A model generated the notes under the pieces. It was not told the origin of the DNA. It saw only the letters and a program-made list of their open reading frames with translations, and made no database searches. Below, in pieces: positions 48,639 to 57,572 of a stretch of 64,000 bases of DNA. A program made the translations under genes and the position numbers. Where the stretch lies: NCBI RefSeq assembly GCF_001633165.1, contig NZ_CP015418.1, forward strand, positions 620,001 to 684,000, in the 5' to 3' direction. This DNA is from Rhodovulum sulfidophilum DSM 1374. GTDB taxonomy: Bacteria > Pseudomonadota > Alphaproteobacteria > Rhodobacterales > Rhodobacteraceae. Position 1 is the first letter of the stretch. Every line of letters begins with the position of its first letter.

Positions 48639-50897
48639 TCAGCCCACTTCGCAGGCCGCCAGCAGCGACATGTTCAGGATGTCGTTGACCGTCGAGACCG
48701 TGGAACAGATCTGGATCGGCTTCTCGACGCCCGCGAGGATCGGACCGATCACCGTGGCCCCCGCCATTTCCTGCATCAGCTTGACCGAGATCGAGGCCGA
48801 ATGCCGGGCCGGCACCACCAGCACATTGGCCGGTCCCGACAGGCGGCAGAACGGATAGCGCGCCATCGCGGTCGGGTTCAGCGCCACATCGACGGTCATC
48901 TCGCCGTCGAATTCGAAATCGACCCCGCGTTTCGCCAGTACCTCGGAGGCGCGATGCATCTTGGTCGCGCGCTCGCTGACCGGATAGCCGAAGGTCGAGA
49001 AGCTGAGGAAGGCCACCCGCGGCTCGATGCCGAGGCTGCGCGCCACTTCGGCGGCATGGACCGCGATATTGGCCAGATCCTCTTCCTCGGGCCATTCATG
49101 GACCAGCGTATCGGCGATGAAGACGATCTTGCCCTTGTGCAGAAGCGCGGTGATGCCGACCGCACCGTCCTGGGCGCGGGCATCGAAGACATGGTTGATG
49201 AGCTCGAGCACATGGGCCGATTTGCGCGTCGCCCCGGTCACCAGCGCATCGCCATGGCCATGCGCCAGCATCAGCGCCGAGAACACATGCCGGTCGCGCG
49301 CGGCAAGCCGGTTGATGTCATGGGTGTCGAAGCCCTTGCGCTGCAGCCGCTGATACAGGAACGAGCGATAGGCCTCTAGATGGCGGGTATTGGCGGCATT
49401 GACCACCTCGATCTCGCGATAGGCATCGCCCAGGCCGGCCTGTTCGAGCTTTTCCCTCACCTCGGCCTCGCGGCCGACCACGAGGGCCTGACCGTAGCCC
49501 GCACGGTGATAGCTGACAGCGGCGCGCAGCACCCTCTCGTCGTCGCCTTCGGCAAAGATCATCCGCGCCTGTGCGGCCTTGGCGCGCGCCGCGATCCCCG
49601 ACAGGACCGAGGCGGTGGGGTCCATCCGCGCCTTCAGCCGATGTTCGTAATCCTCGATATCGACGATCGGCCGCCGGGCCACGCCGGTATCCATCCCGGC
49701 ACGCGCAACCGCCGGCGGGATGGTGTAGATCAGGCGCGGATCGAAGGGCGTCGGGATGATGTAGTCGCGGCCGAAGGTCAACTTCTTGCCATAGGCCATG
49801 GCGACCTCGTCGGGCACATCCTCGCGCGCCAGGGCCGCCAGCGCATCGGCACAGGCGATCTTCATCTCGTCATTGATCGCCCGGGCATGGATGTCGAGCG
49901 CGCCGCGGAAGAGATAGGGAAAGCCCAGAACGTTGTTGACCTGGTTCGGGTAATCCGACCGCCCGGTCGCGACGATGGCGTCGGGCCGGACCTCCTGCGC
50001 CTCTTCGGGCGTGATCTCGGGATCGGGGTTCGCCATCGCGAAGATCACCGGGTTATCTGCCATCGAGGCCACCATCTCGGGCGTCACCGCGCCCTTGGCG
50101 CTGACGCCGAGGAAGACATCCGCCCCCACCATCGCCTCTTCCAGCGTGCGGGCCTCGGTATCGGCGGCATGGGCCGATTTCCACTGGTTCATGCCATCGG
50201 TGCGGCCCTGATAGATCACACCCTTGGTATCGCAGGCGATGCAGTTGTCGTGCCGGGCCCCCATCGCCTTGATGAGTTCGAGACAGGCGATCCCGGCCGC
50301 ACCCGCGCCATTCAGCACGATCCGGCAATCCTCGATCTTCTTGCCCGACAGGTGCAGCGCGTTGAGCAGCCCCGCCGCGCAGATCACCGCGGTGCCGTGC
50401 TGGTCGTCATGGAAGACCGGAATGTCCATCTCTTCCTTGAGCCGCTGCTCGATGATGAAGCACTCGGGCGCCTTGATGTCCTCGAGATTGATGCCGCCGA
50501 AGGCCGGCCCCATCAGCCGCACCGCCCGGATGATCTCCTCCGGGTCCTCGGTGTCCAGCTCGATATCGACCGCGTTCACATCGGCGAAGCGCTTGAACAG
50601 GACCGATTTGCCCTCCATCACCGGCTTCGCGGCCAGCGCGCCCAGATTGCCCATGCCGAGGATCGCGGTGCCGTTCGAGATGACGGCGACCATGTTGCCC
50701 TTGCAGGTGTAGTCATAGGCCGTTTCGGGGGCATCGGCGATGGCCTGGACCGGCACCGCCACGCCCGGGCTGTAGGCCAGGCTGAGGTCGCGCTGGGTGG
50801 TCATGGGCTTGGTCGCCACGATCTCGTATTTCCCCGGCACGGGATCGATATGATAACTCAGCGCCTCTTCAGGGGTCGGGCGGCTCTTCTTGCTCAA
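48639..50897 (-). CDS. maeB: NADP-dependent malic enzyme
   Basis: A 752-aa protein: an N-terminal malic enzyme (about 1-430; LAYSPGVAVPVQAIA, FHDDQHGTAVICAAGLLNAL, NGAGAAGIACLEL, ATGRSDYPNQVNNVLGFPY) fused to a C-terminal phosphotransacetylase-like domain (about 430-752) that regulates it. It decarboxylates malate to pyruvate with NADPH. The start is TTG 50897 with AAGGAT 8 nt upstream. The yrbL-like gene lies 15 nt upstream on the same strand. Confidence 0.95.
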   Translation of the reverse strand: MSKKSRPTPEEALSYHIDPVPGKYEIVATKPMTTQRDLSLAYSPGVAVPVQAIADAPETAYDYTCKGNMVAVISNGTAILGMGNLGALAAKPVMEGKSVLFKRFADVNAVDIELDTEDPEEIIRAVRLMGPAFGGINLEDIKAPECFIIEQRLKEEMDIPVFHDDQHGTAVICAAGLLNALHLSGKKIEDCRIVLNGAGAAGIACLELIKAMGARHDNCIACDTKGVIYQGRTDGMNQWKSAHAADTEARTLEEAMVGADVFLGVSAKGAVTPEMVASMADNPVIFAMANPDPEITPEEAQEVRPDAIVATGRSDYPNQVNNVLGFPYLFRGALDIHARAINDEMKIACADALAALAREDVPDEVAMAYGKKLTFGRDYIIPTPFDPRLIYTIPPAVARAGMDTGVARRPIVDIEDYEHRLKARMDPTASVLSGIAARAKAAQARMIFAEGDDERVLRAAVSYHRAGYGQALVVGREAEVREKLEQAGLGDAYREIEVVNAANTRHLEAYRSFLYQRLQRKGFDTHDINRLAARDRHVFSALMLAHGHGDALVTGATRKSAHVLELINHVFDARAQDGAVGITALLHKGKIVFIADTLVHEWPEEEDLANIAVHAAEVARSLGIEPRVAFLSFSTFGYPVSERATKMHRASEVLAKRGVDFEFDGEMTVDVALNPTAMARYPFCRLSGPANVLVVPARHSASISVKLMQEMAGATVIGPILAGVEKPIQICSTVSTVNDILNMSLLAACEVG

Positions 50898-50912
50898 GGC
50901 GCAGATCCTTAT

Positions 50913-51584
50913 CTAACGGCGCGGAAGGCCGAAAACGCGGTCTTTCGCATCCCAGGTCAATCCGGTCACGCGGCTCGTATCCTCAAAGCGTTTGCACAGG
51001 CTTCGCTCGTTGAGGTGGCCGGACCAAGTTCGTAACGGAATTAGATGACTGTCCCCGAGGCCGTCAACAAGCACGAATTGGGAAATTCCGGCCCTCTGGC
51101 CAAAAAGAATATTGCTCGGGTTCAGATCATTTGCGCGAACGCGCCACGCAAAGATCCGCCGCACGAAATCGTTCAACAGCTCCAGATGGTGCTCCTGGAA
51201 CACCTTGCGCTGGATCATCTGGCGCAAGCTGGTGCCCGGGTTTCCCTCACCATCCTTGATCAGTTCCTCGATCATCCCCGGCCCCAGATCGGTCTGCACC
51301 AACCCTCGCAGCTCGATGATCGGCAGGGCGCCGGACTGGCCGGCCTGCGCCAGCTTGGCCGCCAGGTAGCATTTGTATTCGCGGAACAGGAACCGATAGT
51401 TGGTCGAGGGCAGAAACCGGCGCAGCAAGCGTTTGGACCCGGCCATGTTGGTGCCGTCCTCGCGGGGCAGAACCACCTTGACCACGACATCGGGATAGCC
51501 GTCGATGAAAAACAGCGCGCGCTTGTTGCCGCGTGCGACCAGTGGCTTGTCCCGCAGGACAAGGGGTTTTCGATTCAATAGCAT
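50913..51584 (-). CDS. YrbL-like kinase-fold protein
   Basis: A 223-aa member of the PhoP-regulatory-network YrbL family. Protein-kinase-like landmarks are visible: K36 in VVVKVV, catalytic-loop-like NDLNPSN (D153, N158) and D174 in VLVDGLGD. The family's activity is not established. Its base composition is clearly less GC-rich than its neighbours, which suggests later acquisition. ATG 51584 (MLLNRKPLVLRDKP) has no clear ribosome binding site; ATG 51620 is an alternative. It precedes maeB by 15 nt and is divergent from mutS. Confidence 0.78.
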   Translation of the reverse strand: MLLNRKPLVLRDKPLVARGNKRALFFIDGYPDVVVKVVLPREDGTNMAGSKRLLRRFLPSTNYRFLFREYKCYLAAKLAQAGQSGALPIIELRGLVQTDLGPGMIEELIKDGEGNPGTSLRQMIQRKVFQEHHLELLNDFVRRIFAWRVRANDLNPSNILFGQRAGISQFVLVDGLGDSHLIPLRTWSGHLNERSLCKRFEDTSRVTGLTWDAKDRVFGLPRR

Positions 51585-51633
51585 ACCGGCACCAAATTCA
51601 TCGTCTCGCTGAGGCCGCATGTCCCTAACGTAC

Positions 51634-51647
51634 TGACAGACCTGTCA
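51634..51647. promoter_or_regulatory. TGACAG-AC-CTGTCA palindrome
   Basis: A perfect 6-bp inverted repeat with a 2-nt centre lies about 50 nt before the yrbL-like start and 108 nt before mutS. A second hairpin-like pair (GGGTCGCTCG with CGAGCGATCCC, about 51660-51695) follows. Both fit operators in a divergent promoter region. Confidence 0.4.
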
Positions 51648-51754
51648 CAATATGGCACTGGGTCGCTCGGTCCGGGCGATAGGGCGAGCGATCCCTCTTT
51701 TCCTCGGTTGTGACGTTCTCTAGGGTCCGGCGCATCAGTCCAGGGAGAGATCGG

Positions 51755-54415
51755 GTGAGCAATACGCCCAGCACCGTGACGCCGATGATGGCGCAATATC
51801 TCGAGATCAAGTCCGCCAATCCCGCAGCGCTGCTGTTCTACCGGATGGGTGACTTCTACGAGATGTTCTTCGATGACGCCGTGGCTGCGGCCCAGGCGCT
51901 GGACATCGCGCTGACCAAGCGCGGCAAGCATCAGGGCGAGGACATCCCGATGTGCGGCGTGCCCGTCCATGCTGCCGAAAGCTATCTGCTGACGCTGATC
52001 CGCAAAGGGTTCCGGGTCGCGGTCTGCGAACAGATGGAAGACCCCGCCGAGGCCAAGAAGCGCGGCTCGAAATCGGTGGTCCGGCGCGACGTGGTCAGGC
52101 TGGTCACGCCGGGCACGCTGACCGAGGAAAGCCTGCTGGAGGCGCGGCGCCACAACTTCCTCGCCGCCTTTGCCGAGGTCCGGGGCGAGGCCGCGCTGGC
52201 CTGGGTCGACATCTCGACCGGCGCCTTTCGCGCGATGGGCTGCCCGGGCGTGCGGCTGGGCGCCGAACTCGCGCGGCTGGCCCCGCGCGAAGTGCTTCTG
52301 AACGAGGCGACAGAACGGGATTGGGCCGAAATAGTCTCTGAATCCGGTGCTGCGGTCACCCCGCTGTCACGCGCGAGCTTCGACAGCAGTTCGGCCGAGA
52401 CGCGGCTGACAGGGCTATTCTCGGTGGGCACGCTCGAAGGTTTCGGAACCTTCTCGCGGGCCGAGATGTCGGCGATGGGCGCGCTGGTCGACTATCTGGA
52501 GATCACCCAGAAGGGCAAGCTGCCGCTCCTGCGCCCGCCGGTGCGCGAGGCGATGGGCGGCACCATGCAGATCGACGCCGCGACCCGGCGCAATCTGGAA
52601 CTGACGGCAAGCCTTTCCGGCGGCCGCGAGGGCAGCCTGCTGGCGGCCATCGACCGCACCGTCACCGCCGCGGGCGCGCGGCTGCTGGAACGGCGGCTTT
52701 CCAGCCCCTCGCGCGATCTGCCGACGATCCATGCGCGGCTGGCGGCGGTCCGGGCGCTGGTCGGGGATACGGCGCTTTGCGCCGCCCTGCGCGACAGCCT
52801 GCGGAAATGTCCCGATATCGACCGGGCGCTGTCGCGGCTCGGGCTCGACCGGGGCGGGCCGCGGGATCTGGCGGCGATCCGCAACGGGCTGGCCCAGGCA
52901 AGCGACGTTGCCGGGCTTCTGGGCGACGACCTGCCGCAAACGCTGACCGGGGCGCGGGCGGCGCTGACCGGGCATGACGAGCTTTGCGATCTGCTCGACC
53001 GGGCTCTGGTGGCCGAACCGCCGCTTCTGGTCCGCGACGGCGGTTTCATCGCCACGGGCTTCGACGAAGACCTGGATGAGGCGCGCACGCTGCGCGACGA
53101 GGGCCGTGGCGTGATCGCGCGGATGCAGGCGGGCTTCGTCGAGGAAACCGCCATTTCCTCGCTGAAGATCAAGCACAACAACGTGCTGGGCTATTTCATC
53201 GAGGTCACCGCCACCCATGCCGAACGGATGCTGTCGCCGCCGCTGTCGGATACCTTCATCCACCGCCAGACCACGGCCAATGCGCTGCGTTTCACGACTG
53301 TCGAGCTGTCCGAGCTGGAAACCCGTATCCTGAATGCCGGAAACCGGGCGCTGGAAATCGAAAAGCGGCTCTATGACAGCCTGAAATCCGCCGTTCTGAA
53401 CCATGCAGGGCCCGCCGGTCAGGCCGCCGCGGCACTGGCCGAGATCGACCTTGCGACAGGCCTTGCCGATCTGGCGCGGGGCGAGGACTGGTGCGAGCCC
53501 GAGGTCGATGACAGCCGCGCCTTTGCCGTGACCGGCGGTCGCCATCCGGTGGTCGAACGCGCGCTGAGGCGTCAGGGCGGCACCCCCTTCATCGCCAATG
53601 ACTGCGATCTGGCCGAGGCCGGAAGCGGCGCCGCGATCTGGCTGCTGACCGGGCCCAACATGTCGGGCAAATCGACCTTCCTGCGCCAGAACGCGCTGAT
53701 CGCGCTGCTGGCGCAGGCGGGCAGCTTCGTGCCCGCCGCCTCGGCCCATATCGGACTGGTATCGCAGCTTTTCAGCCGGGTCGGCGCGGCGGACGATCTG
53801 GCGCGCGGGCGCTCGACCTTCATGGTCGAGATGGTCGAGACCGCAGCGATCCTCAATCAGGCCGACGACCGGGCGCTGGTGATCCTCGACGAGATCGGAC
53901 GCGGCACCGCCACCTATGACGGGCTGTCGATCGCCTGGGCGACGCTGGAACATCTGCATGACGCGAACCGCTGCCGCGCGCTTTTCGCCACCCATTACCA
54001 CGAGATGACCGCGCTGACGCAGAAGCTGTCGGGCGTCGAGAACGCCACCGTGGCGGTCAAGGAATGGGAAGGCGACGTGATCTTCCTGCACGAGGTCCGC
54101 AAGGGCGCGGCGGACCGCTCCTACGGGGTGCAGGTGGCGCGGCTGGCGGGCCTGCCCGACAGCGTCGTCGAGCGCGCGCGGGTCGTGCTTGACGCCCTGG
54201 AGCGGGGAGAACGCGAGGGCGGACGCTCGCCTTCGGCCCTGATCGACGATCTGCCGCTGTTCTCGGCCGCGGCGATCCCGCAGCCGTCGCATTCTGCCCC
54301 CGAAGGCCCCGCGCCGCTGGACGAACGGCTGTCGGCGATCCATCCCGACGAGCTGAGCCCGCGCGAGGCGCTGGATCTGATCTACGAGCTGAAAGCGCTG
54401 GCCCGGCCGGAATAG
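51755..54415 (+). CDS. mutS: DNA mismatch repair protein MutS
   Basis: An 886-aa mismatch sensor. The N-terminal domain I has the mismatch-stacking motif [11 protein letters not shown]. The ATPase has Walker [14 protein letters not shown], Walker [17 protein letters not shown] and the HYHEMTAL segment. The C-terminus carries the short tetramerisation-type tail ([17 protein letters not shown]). The start is GTG 51755 with CAGGGAGAG upstream; the ATG at 51710 is in frame but lacks such a site. Confidence 0.96.
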   Translation: MSNTPSTVTPMMAQYLEIKSANPAALLFYRMGDFYEMFFDDAVAAAQALDIALTKRGKHQGEDIPMCGVPVHAAESYLLTLIRKGFRVAVCEQMEDPAEAKKRGSKSVVRRDVVRLVTPGTLTEESLLEARRHNFLAAFAEVRGEAALAWVDISTGAFRAMGCPGVRLGAELARLAPREVLLNEATERDWAEIVSESGAAVTPLSRASFDSSSAETRLTGLFSVGTLEGFGTFSRAEMSAMGALVDYLEITQKGKLPLLRPPVREAMGGTMQIDAATRRNLELTASLSGGREGSLLAAIDRTVTAAGARLLERRLSSPSRDLPTIHARLAAVRALVGDTALCAALRDSLRKCPDIDRALSRLGLDRGGPRDLAAIRNGLAQASDVAGLLGDDLPQTLTGARAALTGHDELCDLLDRALVAEPPLLVRDGGFIATGFDEDLDEARTLRDEGRGVIARMQAGFVEETAISSLKIKHNNVLGYFIEVTATHAERMLSPPLSDTFIHRQTTANALRFTTVELSELETRILNAGNRALEIEKRLYDSLKSAVLNHAGPAGQAAAALAEIDLATGLADLARGEDWCEPEVDDSRAFAVTGGRHPVVERALRRQGGTPFIANDCDLAEAGSGAAIWLLTGPNMSGKSTFLRQNALIALLAQAGSFVPAASAHIGLVSQLFSRVGAADDLARGRSTFMVEMVETAAILNQADDRALVILDEIGRGTATYDGLSIAWATLEHLHDANRCRALFATHYHEMTALTQKLSGVENATVAVKEWEGDVIFLHEVRKGAADRSYGVQVARLAGLPDSVVERARVVLDALERGEREGGRSPSALIDDLPLFSAAAIPQPSHSAPEGPAPLDERLSAIHPDELSPREALDLIYELKALARPE

Positions 54416-54431
54416 GGCCTTTTGCAAAGAA

Positions 54432-54459
54432 AAACGCCCGACCGATCGGCCGGGCGTTT
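54432..54459. terminator. bidirectional terminator between mutS and grpE
   Basis: AAACGCCCG (54432-54440) pairs with CGGGCGTTT (54451-54459). The loop itself contains CCGATCGG. A tracts and T tracts at the base allow function in both directions. Confidence 0.8.
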
Positions 54460-54470
54460 CCCGTGAAACA
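54455..54470. other. parS-like sequence, 14/16 match
   Basis: CGTTTCCCGTGAAACA differs from the ParB site TGTTTCACGTGAAACA at two positions; the right half is perfect. It overlaps the right arm of the mutS-grpE terminator. It may be a weak ParB site or chance. Confidence 0.35.
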
Positions 54471-54478
54471 ATCCGTTC

Positions 54479-55027
54479 TCAGGCGGCAGGCGTCGAAGAC
54501 ACGCCGACCTGGGCCGGGCGCAGCAACCTGTCATGCAGCATGAACCCGACGGCCATCACCTGGATGATGTCGCCGGCCTTGGTCTCGGGCACCGGGGCCT
54601 CGAACATCGCCTGATGCAGCTGCGGATCGAATTTGTCGCCCGCTTCAGGGGCCACCCGTTCGATGCCATGCTTGGCAAAGACGTTCAGAAGCTCGCGCAG
54701 GGTCAGTTCGACCCCTTCGAGCAGGGCCGCATTCGCCTCGCGCTGTTCATCGGTGACGACCTCGAGCGCGCGCGAAAGGTTGTCATAGACCGGCAGCATG
54801 TCGCGCGCGAGTTTCGAGCCGCCGTAATCCTCGGCCTCGCGCCGGTCGCGGTCGGCGCGCTTGCGGGCATTCTCGGCATCGGCCAGCGCCCGCATGAAAC
54901 GGTCGCGAAGCTCGTCCCGTTCGGCCTTCAAAGCCTCGACTTCCTCCGGGGTGATTTCGGGGGTTTCGGTTTCGGCTGCGGTCTCGGTCGCAACGTCGTC
55001 GAATTCGGTCTTTTCAGGTTCTGCCAT
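54479..55027 (-). CDS. grpE: nucleotide exchange factor GrpE
   Basis: A 182-aa co-chaperone that releases ADP from DnaK. The N-terminal acidic region (EFDDVATETAAETETPEITPEEV) leads into a long helix (VEALKAERDELRDRFMRALADAENARKRADRDR) and the C-terminal beta-wing (VAPEAGDKFDPQLHQAMFEAPV, VMAVGFMLHDRLLRPAQVGV). It lies 3 nt after hrcA, so the two are co-transcribed. Its partners dnaK and dnaJ lie 41 kb away in the window. Confidence 0.96.
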   Translation of the reverse strand: MAEPEKTEFDDVATETAAETETPEITPEEVEALKAERDELRDRFMRALADAENARKRADRDRREAEDYGGSKLARDMLPVYDNLSRALEVVTDEQREANAALLEGVELTLRELLNVFAKHGIERVAPEAGDKFDPQLHQAMFEAPVPETKAGDIIQVMAVGFMLHDRLLRPAQVGVSSTPAA

Positions 55028-55030
55028 CTT

Positions 55031-56098
55031 TCATCCCTTGCCGCGGTCGGCGATCAGCTTGCCCACCAGCTGGGCGGTGTAGTCCACGATCGGTACGATC
55101 CGGCCGTAGTTCAACCGGGTCGGCCCGATCACCCCCACGGCGCCAATGATCTTCCGGTCCGCGTTCATATATGGAGAGACCACCAAAGATGAACCCGAAA
55201 GTGAAAAAAGCTTGTTCTCCGAACCAATGAAGATCCGGACCCCCTCGCCTTCCTCGGCCAGTTCGAGAAACTCGACGATGTCGCGCTTGCGTTCCAGGTC
55301 GTCGAACAGGCTGCGGATCCGATCCAGATCCTCGGCCTCGGCCGGGTCCGACAGAAGGTTGGCCCGGCCGCGCACGATCAGCCGCGCCTGATCATGGCCC
55401 TCGTTCTCCCAGACCGCGAGCCCGGCCTCGACCATGGTCCGGGCAAGCTCGTCAAGCTCCTGCCGGCGCCGCGCGATCTCGACCTTCATCGCCTCGCGCA
55501 GCTCGCTCAGCGTCAGGCCCTCGGCCAGCGCGTTGAGAAAATTGGCGGCCTCGCGCATCGAGGAGGGCGTCTGCCCCGGCGCGGGATGAAACAGGCGGTT
55601 CTCGACATGACCATCGGCAAAGACCAGAACCGTCAGCGCCCGGTCTGCGCCGAGGCTCACGAATTCGATATGCCGGATCGGCGCCTCGTGCTTGGGCGCG
55701 AGAACCAGGCTCGCGCCATGGGTCGCCCCCGACAGCGCGGCCCCCACCCGGTCGAGAAGCGCGCCCACATCCGAGGTATTCGCCCCGAGCGTCGCGTCGA
55801 TCTTCTCGCGGTCCTCCTCCTTGAGGTCGCGCACCTCCAGCAGCCCGTCGACGAACATCCGGAGGCCCAGCTGCGTCGGCACCCGCCCGGCCGAGACATG
55901 CGGGCTGTTCAGCAGGCCGAGAAACTCGAGATCCTGCATGACGTTGCGGATGGTGGCGGCGCTGACCTTCTCGCTCATCGACCGGGTCAGCGTGCGCGAT
56001 CCCACCGGATCCCCGGATTCGAGATAGCCCTCGACCACGCGGCGAAACACCTCGCGCGAGCGGTCGTTCATTTCTTCGAGAATGCCTTGGGTACTCAC
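55031..56098 (-). CDS. hrcA: heat-inducible transcription repressor HrcA
   Basis: A 355-aa repressor that binds CIRCE elements in chaperonin operons. The N-terminal winged helix (GDPVGSRTLTRSMSEKVSAATIRNVMQDLEFLGLL, SPHVSAGRVPTQLGLRMFVD) is followed by the dimerisation and GAF-like domains. The C-terminus ends YGRIVPIVDYTAQLVGKLIAD. No CIRCE element is visible in its own upstream region, so autoregulation here would need another site. A sigma-70-like promoter and a tandem repeat lie upstream. Confidence 0.96.
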   Translation of the reverse strand: MSTQGILEEMNDRSREVFRRVVEGYLESGDPVGSRTLTRSMSEKVSAATIRNVMQDLEFLGLLNSPHVSAGRVPTQLGLRMFVDGLLEVRDLKEEDREKIDATLGANTSDVGALLDRVGAALSGATHGASLVLAPKHEAPIRHIEFVSLGADRALTVLVFADGHVENRLFHPAPGQTPSSMREAANFLNALAEGLTLSELREAMKVEIARRRQELDELARTMVEAGLAVWENEGHDQARLIVRGRANLLSDPAEAEDLDRIRSLFDDLERKRDIVEFLELAEEGEGVRIFIGSENKLFSLSGSSLVVSPYMNADRKIIGAVGVIGPTRLNYGRIVPIVDYTAQLVGKLIADRGKG

Positions 56099-56124
56099 CT
56101 GCCGCGCCTCCGTCGAAGCGATGC

Positions 56125-56153
56125 CATTAAAAGGAAGATGCCGATCTCGTCAA
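56125..56153 (-). promoter_or_regulatory. candidate promoter of hrcA-grpE
   Basis: On the minus strand TTGACG (56153-56148), a 17-bp spacer and TTAATG (56130-56125), about 27 nt before the hrcA ATG. The -35 hexamer overlaps the first unit of the tandem repeat at 56150-56188. It looks like a vegetative rather than an RpoH promoter. Confidence 0.5.
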
Positions 56154-56188
56154 TCGGGCCCGTCGATCGGGCCCATCAATCGGGGTTG
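56150..56188. repeat. three tandem 13-nt repeats hrcA-rph
   Basis: TCAATCGGGCCCG (56150-56162), TCGATCGGGCCCA (56163-56175) and TCAATCGGGGTTG (56176-56188) follow each other without spacing. Units one and two differ at 2 of 13 positions, unit three is more diverged. They abut the hrcA promoter. Confidence 0.7.
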
Positions 56189-56243
56189 CATCGGCGTCCG
56201 GCTCATGGGAGCAAAGCTGCAAAACCAATAAAAGGACAGTCCG

Positions 56244-56960
56244 ATGCGCCCATCCCGTCGTGATGTAAGCGAACTTCGCCCGGTTTCAATCGAGACCGGC
56301 GTGACCAAGCATGCAGAAGGCTCGTGCCTGATCCGCATGGGCGATACCCATGTGCTCTGCACCGCCACGCTGGAAGAGCGGGTTCCGCCGTTCCTGAAGA
56401 ATTCGGGCCTCGGCTGGGTCACCGCCGAATACGGGATGCTGCCGCGTGCCACGACCACCCGGATGCGCCGCGAGGCGGCCCAGGGCAAACAGGGCGGCCG
56501 CACCGTCGAGATCCAGCGCCTGATCGGCCGCAGCCTGCGCGCGGGCGTCGACCGCGTGGCGCTTGGCGAACGCCAGATCACCATCGACTGCGACGTGATC
56601 CAGGCCGATGGCGGCACCCGCTGCGCCTCGATCACCGGCGGCTGGGTCGCGCTGCGGCTGGCCGTGAACAAGCTGATGAAGACCGGCGAGGTTATCTCGG
56701 ACCCGCTGGTCGATCCGGTCGCCGCCGTCTCCTGCGGGATCTATGCCGGCCAGCCGGTGCTGGATCTGGACTATCCCGAAGACAGCGAGGCCGGCGTCGA
56801 CGGCAATTTCGTGATGACCGGCTCCGGCAAGCTGATCGAGGTGCAGATGTCGGCCGAGGGCTCGACCTATACACGCACGCAGATGAATGCGCTGCTCGAC
56901 CTGGCCGAAAAGGGCGTGGCCGAGCTTGTCGCCGCCCAGAAAGCCGCGATCGGAGCCTGA
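56244..56960 (+). CDS. rph: ribonuclease PH
   Basis: A 238-aa phosphorolytic 3'-5' exonuclease that trims tRNA precursors. It begins [20 protein letters not shown] and has [36 protein letters not shown], the phosphate-site [14 protein letters not shown] and [13 protein letters not shown]. Full length and intact, unlike the truncated K-12 version. rdgB follows after 3 nt. Confidence 0.97.
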   Translation: MRPSRRDVSELRPVSIETGVTKHAEGSCLIRMGDTHVLCTATLEERVPPFLKNSGLGWVTAEYGMLPRATTTRMRREAAQGKQGGRTVEIQRLIGRSLRAGVDRVALGERQITIDCDVIQADGGTRCASITGGWVALRLAVNKLMKTGEVISDPLVDPVAAVSCGIYAGQPVLDLDYPEDSEAGVDGNFVMTGSGKLIEVQMSAEGSTYTRTQMNALLDLAEKGVAELVAAQKAAIGA

Positions 56961-56963
56961 GGC

Positions 56964-57572
56964 ATGCGCCGGTTTGACGGAAAGACGCTGTTGGTCGCGA
57001 CCCATAACAGCGGCAAGCTCGAAGAGATCGCGGATCTGCTTAAGCCGTTCGGCATTTCCGTCACCGGCGCGGCCGAACATGACCTGCCCGAACCGGACGA
57101 GACCGAGGATACATTCGTCGGCAATGCCCGGATCAAGGCCCATGCGGCGGCGAAGGCGACCGGCCTTCCCGCCCTGGCCGACGATAGCGGGCTTGCGGTC
57201 GACGCGCTGGATGGCGCGCCGGGCGTCTATACCGCCGATTGGGCCGAAACAGGCTCTGGCCGCGACTTCCCGATGGCGATGGAAAAAGTCTGGACCAGGC
57301 TCGAGGAGGCGAACGCGCCCGAGCCCCGGACCGCGCAATTCTGCTGTACCTTCGTGCTGGCCTGGCCCGACGGCCATGACGAGGTGTTCGAAGGCCGCAT
57401 GCCCGGCCGCATCGTCTGGCCGATGCGCGGCGATCAGGGCCATGGCTTCGACCCGATCTTCCAGCCCGACGGCCATGACATCACCTTCGGCGAGATGGAC
57501 CGCTGGGAAAAGAACCGGATCAGCCACCGCGCCCGCGCCTTCGAAAAGCTGGTGAGCCTGTTTGAGCGCTGA
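56964..57572 (+). CDS. rdgB: dITP/XTP pyrophosphatase RdgB (Ham1 family)
   Basis: A 202-aa house-cleaning enzyme that hydrolyses dITP, ITP and XTP to the monophosphates. The N-terminal nucleotide motif is LLVATHNSGKLEEIADLL. LADDSGLAVDALDGAPGVYTADWA and GHGFDPIFQPDGHDITFGEM are family signatures. It overlaps the hemW start by 11 nt. Confidence 0.96.
   Translation: MRRFDGKTLLVATHNSGKLEEIADLLKPFGISVTGAAEHDLPEPDETEDTFVGNARIKAHAAAKATGLPALADDSGLAVDALDGAPGVYTADWAETGSGRDFPMAMEKVWTRLEEANAPEPRTAQFCCTFVLAWPDGHDEVFEGRMPGRIVWPMRGDQGHGFDPIFQPDGHDITFGEMDRWEKNRISHRARAFEKLVSLFER

Noticed and set aside
56099..56243. CIRCE element (TTAGCACTC-9-GAGTGCTAA) near hrcA
   Set aside because: I looked on both strands between hrcA and rph and found no match, only the 13-nt tandem repeats.
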